A stretch of DNA of 20,866 nt, from NCBI GenBank assembly GCA_003427395.1, contig BFEA01000233.1:1803041-1823906 (forward strand), given 5' to 3'. The DNA is from Chara braunii (taxonomy: Eukaryota > Streptophyta > Charophyceae > Charales > Characeae). Each line of letters starts with the position of its first letter. Position 1 is the first letter of the stretch. A program made the position numbers and the translations under genes. Positions 15,576 to 20,866 of this stretch are shown here, one piece after another. The notes under the pieces are model-generated. The model ran no database searches, was not told the origin of the DNA, and worked only from the letters and a program-made list of their open reading frames with translations.

Positions 15576-16693
15576 TACAACCACCGGTCATCCCTTTATC
15601 TCATGTAGCTATCCTTGGGCCCATGCGCAGGGTGACATGCACAAATCTAAAAATGGGGGTTTGCCGCACCACTTGCCAAACGATAACATTTTAAACACAA
15701 CCTCATACTTTCAACTATATCTGTACGGGTTATGAAATGAAATCGTTATTATTGACTTAGAAAGAACACTTGTTTATTTACTAAGAGCTTGTAATTTCAT
15801 TGAGTATATAATTCGTTCAAATGGTCATATATTATTTGTAAATAGTAATCCACAAAACAATCAAATAATTCAAAAACATGGTAAAAGAAACATGTTACGG
15901 GGTCTATGAAGGCGTTGTCGAGTGCAAAGGCTCTTGCCTTTCTCACAAAAGGCGAGAGCCCTCCCGACCATGTCACCAGAAATTTAAACGAAACAAAACA
16001 AAATAAGAGTCAACTTGGGAACATCGAGAAAAGAATCCCCTGAACCACTGAGACGGGCGGGGTCGCATTGTCCCTTCGCCGCTCTAGCCGGGTGCGCCAA
16101 CTATCCTCCCGTAGTCCCCTACGACAGAATAGGTTCCCGTAGGGCACGAGTTACCTTCCCTAAGGGGTTGTCACCACCCTTAAGGTCGTATCCCTACCGA
16201 GCTACTCACCCACATGGGAAAGTTTTTCAATGCAATTGTCGAGGTAGGTCCGCCAATGGCATTTACTTGTTTTGTTGTAGCATAGGTACGCATAGGTCAA
16301 ACATCATCTAAACCCGAACGTTGCTTGTTGCTAAGGATGCTCATCTCCCAAGAAAGAAACGTACGCCTAACGACTATGACGGTCTCAGTCTTTCAGACAA
16401 ACATGAAACACACCATTCATCTCAGTCCCTTGCACATAACTCAAAAAAAGTCATGACAACAAAAACTTCATGCCAACAGGGAATAACACATATACCACAA
16501 GTCAGCCTTTAATGTTAAAGTGTCGGCAACCAGAGTTGTCGCGATACGAGCAATCCAAAGAATCCACATATTCATACTCAACTGGTTCAGCATGACAAGG
16601 AATATTCGTACAATGCTAAATTAATTGCAACTAGACTTGACTTGATAAACCGGTATGCGCTCTGTCCTGCACTCTACTTTCGTCGAGCCTTCA
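15576..16693. other. Non-coding spacer between the 490-bp repeats
   Basis: AT-rich at 15,690-15,900, with many stops in every frame, and GC-richer at 16,030-16,220. It contains a strong hairpin at 15,929-15,960. If the flanking repeats are LTRs, this is the internal part of a ~2.1-kb non-autonomous element without proteins. No similarity to a known RNA or protein was recognised. Confidence 0.45.
15929..15960 (+). other. 13-bp hairpin with 6-nt loop
   Basis: GGCTCTTGCCTTT (15,929-15,941) pairs with AAAGGCGAGAGCC (15,948-15,960). All 13 positions pair as RNA if one G-U wobble is allowed; the loop is CTCACA. It is GC-rich and isolated in AT-rich sequence. Confidence 0.8.
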
Positions 16694-17165
16694 TTATAAT
16701 CTCAATTGTAAACTCTTCTTGTTCCTTCCTCTATGAGTATGGGTGTAATTGTAATCTTCTCGTTTTTGGTTTCTCATGGCACCGAAACACGCAACCCCTC
16801 TCCCTTCATCTCATTGGCCACAACGGTGCATGACTAGATTGATGCGTGGCGAGTGGCTACGTCCCCCATGCCGCGGCCCAGGCATGACGACAGCAGACAC
16901 TTCCTTCTTTCTTTTCTTCCCCGGCCTCAACATAATCCCGACTATCTCATGTTGATGCAAATGGCTATATAATTTTGCAAGCGTGCGCTTTCTATTCATA
17001 TTTGAGAAGGTTGGCATGGTCGAGGGGATCGACTGACAAGTAAGAGCCGACGAAGAGGTGAGTTCATTGGGCGATCTAACGGGCTGGTTGTGAATATGTG
17101 GGGTTGGCGTGCGGCCACAACCGGTTGTGAAGCATGGGTGAACTCGACGTGTGTACTCGAGCTCA
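16694..17165 (+). repeat. Diverged ~470-bp direct repeat, copy 2, promoter-like
   Basis: This is the sister of 15,066-15,575. It contains CTCATTGGCCAC (an inverted CCAAT), TATATAA (16,966-16,972) and GGTGAGT with GT at 17,058, 92 bp from the TATA. The spacing of these elements is nearly that of copy 1. Confidence 0.75.
16966..16972 (+). promoter_or_regulatory. TATA box in direct repeat copy 2
   Basis: TATATAA occupies the same relative place as TATAAAT in copy 1, downstream of AATCCCGACTATCTCATG. See the repeat entries for context. Confidence 0.5.
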
Positions 17166-17240
17166 GCGGGGTGACGACTCTGAGTTACTGGTAGGTGCGA
17201 GGCGACGGACTGCTCGCACCGGACCAAGAAGGGGGTTGGT

Positions 17241-17244
<4 letters not shown>

Positions 17245-17306
<62 letters not shown>

Positions 17307-17307
17307 N

Positions 17308-17377
<70 letters not shown>
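17245..17377. repeat. (GA)n microsatellite, ~130 bp, with one N
   Basis: A nearly uninterrupted GA run has a single ambiguous base at 17,307. The N marks an uncertain base call or a collapsed length in the assembly. Translations across it are low-complexity Glu-Arg or Ser-Leu and are not genes. Confidence 0.97.
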
Positions 17378-17462
17378 TGTGAGTGGGATATCGGGGTGTA
17401 TGATAGTGAGATCATCATGGCAATACAAATATTATCCATATGGTGGTCCTGTCTTCGTAAAT

Positions 17463-17486
17463 TTTATTATTATTATTATTATTTTA
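17463..17486 (+). repeat. (TTA)n microsatellite
   Basis: About seven ATT/TTA units. Confidence 0.9.
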
Positions 17487-17639
17487 ATGATTACCTTGCG
17501 AAGCCAAGGTATAATGGTTTTCTTTTCGGAATAGCAGGACTTATGGCCCTTACTGATTCAGTTGAAATCTCTAGAGGGACCCTGATGCACTCAATGCGCC
17601 GAATTGTAGTCCGAACCACGACATTCCTATCAGGGACTC

Positions 17640-17924
17640 AGCAAGTGCAAGCGGCCGCAAGAGCCGCTGCGGTTGCTACCACAAAAAACGGATATTTACT
17701 ACACGTGTCACCTACCCAGATACATAACTCGGGAGTGTACCAACCGACCCTCGCAAGCTCGGATTGGAGCTACTCCAGTTACGACGGCACCAAAAGCAAA
17801 TGAACCTGGATGGGTAAGAACGATGGTAGAGGAGACCGACGGGGCGGTGGACGCAACCACCACCTCCGTTACCGAACGTACACTTATGAGGCATCTCCGT
17901 ACGAAACGTACAGGTAGTATATGA
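17640..17924 (+). pseudogene. Possible decayed gag-like fragment
   Basis: The frame starting near 17,673 reads YYTCHLPRYITRECTNRPSQ, whose ending resembles that of a retroviral-type CCHC zinc knuckle (GH-I-REC-NRP), but the upstream Cys pair and the His are not in order in this frame. It lies upstream and in the same direction as the Ty3/gypsy pol remnant, where gag would be expected. The evidence is weak and the stretch may be non-coding. Confidence 0.2.
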
Positions 17925-18043
17925 ATGAGACCTATATGAGGACATGTACGTCATCTCGTACGTTTTGTATGCCCCGCACGAAAAAGAAAAAAAAAGAAGA
18001 AAAATTATGAAGAAAAAAGTTATGCAACAACCTGTGTAGTGCA

Positions 18044-18320
18044 CCGAACATGTTCGGAGCTTTTCCAAACGTCTGAACATGTTCGGGGGTTCGGCCGAAC
18101 ATATTAAAAAAAAAAAAAAAAAAAAAATCGGTTTTTGATTTTTAGCTCGAGTTTGGTTATGAATTTGACCATACCTCCCGAACAAAAGTTGTTTGCATTA
18201 TTATTTTGCATAACATATATTGTTTTTCGATTTTTGGAAAAAAGATTTTTGTTTTCGGAGAGTTTCGGCGCTCGTTCACATTCGATCCCGAACGTTCGGG
18301 TTCGGTCACCGAACCCGAAC
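18044..18320. repeat. CCGAAC/GTTCGG palindrome cluster
   Basis: Perfect palindromes: CCGAACATGTTCGG (18,044-18,057), GAACATGTTC (18,075-18,084), GTTCGGCCGAAC (18,089-18,100) and CCCGAACGTTCGGG (18,287-18,300). In addition GTTCGGGTTCGGT and ACCGAACCCGAAC form 13-bp arms around one base (18,294-18,320). A 22-A run (18,106-18,127) and AT-rich sequence lie between the two groups. No coding evidence; a foldback or MITE-like element is possible. Confidence 0.7.
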
Positions 18321-18669
18321 ACGATGCTACACAGGCGAAAACATAATACAAGCAACATTTGGCTGAGCATCATTTGAGGAAAAAAATAAAAACAATACTT
18401 GATAAAATAAAATAAAAAAACACCCGTGCGGGGTTCCCAGAGCACGGATAGCATACGAGTACAGGAGTACGAATCAATACTGGTACGAGAGTGCATACAA
18501 CATGATACAGGTGGCAACGTAGACCGCCACCATTACCGAGGCCGCCGAGCTCATTCCCCTCAATCAATACATCACGTTGGGATATTCAGGATTAGGAATG
18601 ATAGGAGACGTCCAACCGGTCGTCGAAGAACGTGAAGTCTCGGAATGGAGGTCATCACCCAATGAGATA
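18321..18669. other. Unassigned segment upstream of the pol remnant
   Basis: A-rich to about 18,420, then mixed sequence with repeated GTACGA/TACAG words. It does not encode the RT fingers and palm segment expected before YIDD, so the pol remnant has lost its upstream part by deletion or rearrangement near 18,670. Confidence 0.4.
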
Positions 18670-18679
18670 AAATCAAGCA

Positions 18680-19060
18680 TACATTGATGATATCCTGGTG
18701 TCTTCCAACTCGTTTCACGGATATGCTCAATGCATTGAATGAACTTTGGGAGCCTTGAGGAATACCGAGTTCAAGATTACCCTGGGGAAAAGTAAGTTTT
18801 ATCTTTCCGTAATCTCATTTCTCGGGTATATTGTGCCATGTGGAAGTCTGAGGCCGGACCCGCGGAAGGTCGAGGCAGTTCGGGATGCGCCCAAGCCCAC
18901 GTGTTTGATGCAGGTGCGGACCTTTTTGGGGTTGCCCCCCTATTACCACCGGATTCTCAAGGATTTTGCGGCGATTGCATAACCCCCGATGAATCTTCGG
19001 CGAAAGGACCAACCGTTGCACTGGGACACGGAGTGCGAGCAAAAATTTTCCACTTGAAAA
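18680..19060 (+). pseudogene. Ty3/gypsy reverse transcriptase, C-terminal part
   Basis: The frame from 18,680 reads YIDDILVSSNSF (the catalytic YxDD), a TGA stop at about 18,740, KFYLSVISFLGYIV, LRPDPRKVEAVRD, VRTFLGLPPYYHRILKDFAA, a TAA at about 18,980, and PLHWDTECEQKF. These are the expected landmarks of Ty3/gypsy RT and the RT-RNase H connection (FLG-x-V, PDP-K, R-FLGL-YYR-F, W). Two in-frame stops, plus a TGA after CEQKFST, make it non-functional. Confidence 0.9.
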
Positions 19061-19320
19061 ATGCCTTGGCCTTGGTGCCGATTTTAATTCGGCCCGGCCT
19101 TGAGAAGCGCTTCATACTCATCACCGACAGTCGGAAGCTATCTCCACCATTTTGGTGCAGGAAGGGGAAATACGATCAAGTTCTCGTTCTGAATGATGTC
19201 AGACGAACGATGAAATGATTATGGGCCTCAGGGCGAATGTTACGCAGTGGTCTGGGGAATTCAACACTTCCACCCATATCTGTAGGGATAAAAGTTCCTT
19301 TTGGTTACAAGAGTACGACT
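19061..19320 (+). pseudogene. Ty3/gypsy RNase H-like fragment
   Basis: After a frame change the sequence reads LVPILIRPGLEKRFILITDS, which fits the start of the RNase H domain (F-L-TD). Further on, ECYAVVWGIQHFHPYL, a stop, then KFLLVTR correspond to the conserved E-x-E-x-LAVVW-hFr-YL-G-kF-l-TDH block. The catalytic pattern is incomplete and at least two stops and a frameshift are present. Confidence 0.8.
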
Positions 19321-19980
19321 TCGGCATTATCCACATAAAAAATGGAGAGGTACGGAAACTCAGACGGGTTAACAAGACTGCATAGACCAGACAAGGTATT
19401 GAAAGGCGAAGAGATCGTCCGTGGAAAGATCCAGAATCTCCTAAGGGACCAGCCTACAGAGGAGTGAAGATCCTCCCTCGACCTGCAAAGAAGTGATACG
19501 CGGCCTCATGGTGGTAAACGGAGAAGGTAGTAATAAGAGTCATTTTCCCCCCGCTTCTTCTTCTTTCCTTTCTTTGCCCGACCCATTTTGCTACTTTTTT
19601 GAAGCCATTTCACGAGTCTATTTTGTTCCTATGCATCCGCATTGGGAAAGGTATGTCGATTGGGTATACTGCAATAAGTGCATGTCAAGAACACACAAAT
19701 AGAAACTCGCAGAAGCCATGGCTTTGTCCCTTATGTTGAACTGTTAAAATTATGACGGAGGTTCGATTCCTCGGAGCAACCTAGGGAGGATGGGAAAAAA
19801 CGTGAAGGTTTAGGTCTACTGAAGTCTGCACAAGTATTGTCTTGATAATTACCGTCATTGGAAACCTTTTCCATGAGTATTATAAGGAGGATCGTAGACG
19901 GGCCAACGAAAGAGCACAGGATTACAGGTGGAATGAGGGAAGGTTAGAAAACGGAAAACCGACAAGAGCGGTATTTGGAT
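19321..19980. other. Degraded linker of the pol remnant
   Basis: No conserved motif is visible, although the RNase H C-terminus and the integrase N-terminus should lie here. GGTTCGATTCC at 19,759-19,769 matches a tRNA B-box, but no tRNA fold could be built around it. The stretch may contain inserted foreign sequence. Confidence 0.35.
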
Positions 19981-20690
19981 GGTTGTGTTGCACCTATTCA
20001 TGCGGTGTGACTGGGTTACGTCGGACCACGAAGAGACGACTGCTCACTTTGCCGCCAGGATTATGGAGTCAGATATTGACAAAAATGAATGGTACTGGTC
20101 CAATATTCGAGACGATGTTAAATTTATCATCAATAATTGTCCAATCTGCTTGGCTGACAAGGCTCCGGTTCAACTGCCGATGTCTATCGTGCCAACCCTA
20201 GTCACGGGGCCGTTCCAAAGGGTTAGCATGGATACCACAAACGTCGTTGTCCCCCCTGGTCTCAAAAGTTGCAAATATTAAGTCCTGGTCATATTTATAG
20301 ATCATTTCTCTAAGTGGATCGAGGCTTACTCGTGTAAAGCGAGACAGACAACGGAGATTGTGCGGTATGTCAACCGTTTCCTCGGAGTACATCAGTATAC
20401 TGAGGAAATCCTGACCAACAATCGTACAAAAATTCGAGGAGAAATCATGAGGAGCCTGGTCATACATGATCTCTCCATTCGGAACACTGCACCACATATG
20501 TCTCAATCGAACGGCCTTGTAGAAAATGCAAATCGAGTGATCAAGATAGCTCTTCGACAAAATATTGCGGCTAGAGAAATGAGGCAATGACCCGATACTG
20601 TATATTAAATCCTAGCCGTCCATCGGGGTACGCCCCACGAGTCCACAGGTCAATCCCCGTTCCAATTACAAACCAATAGCCTGGCTTGCG
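19981..20690 (+). pseudogene. Ty3/gypsy integrase fragment
   Basis: The HHCC zinc region is visible as DHEETTAHFAARI, NEWYWSNIRDDVKF and NNCPICLADKAP. The catalytic core follows: PFQRVSMDTTN, a TAA near 20,280, VLVIFIDHFSKWIEAYSCKA, ILTNNRTKIRGEIM, then SQSNGLVENANRVIK with the Glu kept. In the family the segment ILT-D-N-G-T holds the second catalytic Asp; here it is ILT-N-N-R-T, so that residue is Asn. After a TGA at about 20,588, STGQSPFQL still resembles the family. Loss of the Asp and the stops make it inactive. Confidence 0.88.
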
Positions 20691-20866
20691 TCTCCTGAGT
20701 CCTTACCGCTACGAATCCCCCACGGAAGCGGCCGTGGGCAGCCAAGGCCGCGACCCCGTGGCCGCGCAACTTTGACATGGCGGCCAGTGGGGACGGGGGT
20801 TTGGGAGGTAGATTGGGGTTGTGCAACCCCAGCCCCACCTCCTCAAAGGAAAAAAAAAAAGGAAAA
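20691..20866. other. GC-rich unassigned end segment
   Basis: The sequence is rich in GGCCG and CGTGGC words and includes the perfect hairpin GGGGTTG-TG-CAACCCC (about 20,815-20,830) and a terminal purine run. No gene is supported. It may belong to another repeat that continues past the window. Confidence 0.35.

Larger units (their letters stand above)
18670..20690 (+). mobile_element. Ty3/gypsy retrotransposon pol remnant
   Basis: RT, RNase H and integrase segments occur in the standard Ty3/gypsy order (RT-RNase H-integrase) on the plus strand, with stops and frame changes throughout. The gag-protease region and the first part of RT are missing or unrecognisable. LTRs were not identified at either side; the 490-bp repeats at 15,066 and 16,694 both lie upstream and cannot flank it as a pair. 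Confidence 0.88.

Noticed and set aside
16811-17439. Long Ser-Leu and Glu-Arg open stretches on both strands
   Set aside because: They are produced by the (GA)n run, contain the N, and lack any non-repetitive coding evidence.
19700-19785. Possible tRNA gene around GGTTCGATTCC (B-box match)
   Set aside because: No acceptor, D-arm or anticodon stem of proper spacing could be paired; only the T-loop-like word is present.
1-20866. CRISPR array or bacterial operon
   Set aside because: No regularly spaced direct repeats with unique spacers were seen, and the elements present are eukaryotic retrotransposons.

Overview
The window looks like transposon-rich, gene-poor nuclear DNA of a eukaryote. It has no operons, no Shine-Dalgarno-led genes and no intact long reading frame. 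It holds decayed non-LTR retrotransposons (LINEs) with reverse-transcriptase zinc-binding domains, a decayed Ty3/gypsy pol, long microsatellites and homopolymer runs. LINEs with this zinc-binding domain plus Ty3/gypsy pol fit a plant-lineage genome (streptophyte alga or land plant). A charophyte such as Chara is only a guess. No host gene can be named with confidence.

Left two thirds (about 620-13,070): one LINE family dominates. Eight insertions share the same 3' end: a ~53-bp box containing CCACCAATAGATGG, then (in six or seven copies) a hairpin, then an A-rich tail. Copy A (620-1481, +) is a 3' fragment. Copy B (1645-~4880, -) runs from the post-RT region to a (GAA)n tail and is interrupted by a 140-bp copy I-B (3981-4120). 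Copy E (6237-6392, -) is tail only. Copy C (7046-~11,200, -) is interrupted by a 1.88-kb copy D (7925-9807, -), with an 11-bp target-site duplication; removing D joins the two halves of C in frame. Copies F (11,476-11,640, +) and G (12,722-13,062, -) are short and each has a 10-bp target-site duplication. The copies together outline the ORF2 3' half: RT-thumb region, a DWV-containing linker, an LQWQI-HRCLPT-DW segment, the zinc-binding motif, a Trp-rich segment, and in B a long proline-rich tail.

Middle (about 11,200-17,500): mostly unassigned repeats. They are a 39-bp tandem duplication that stays in frame, a palindrome-rich tract (11,672-12,004), a ~145-bp direct duplication (12,249/12,579), a CAT-rich tract (13,190-13,620), a diverged ~295-bp direct repeat (13,782/14,170) and a diverged ~490-bp direct repeat (15,066/16,694). 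Each copy of the last has a TATA box followed about 95 bp later by a splice-donor-like GGTGAGT. A (GA)n run with one N lies at 17,245-17,377.

Right end (about 17,500-20,866): a GTTCGG/CCGAAC palindrome cluster (18,044-18,320), then a Ty3/gypsy pol remnant (18,670-20,690, +). The RT YIDD motif, RNase H and integrase are recognisable but carry frameshifts, stops and a lost catalytic Asp in the integrase. The last ~175 bp are GC-rich and unassigned.

The window therefore reads mainly as a record of repeated LINE insertion, including same-family nesting, and decay. The strongest novelty candidate is the structured LINE 3' terminus, whose stem sequence differs between copies while pairing and the apical loop persist.
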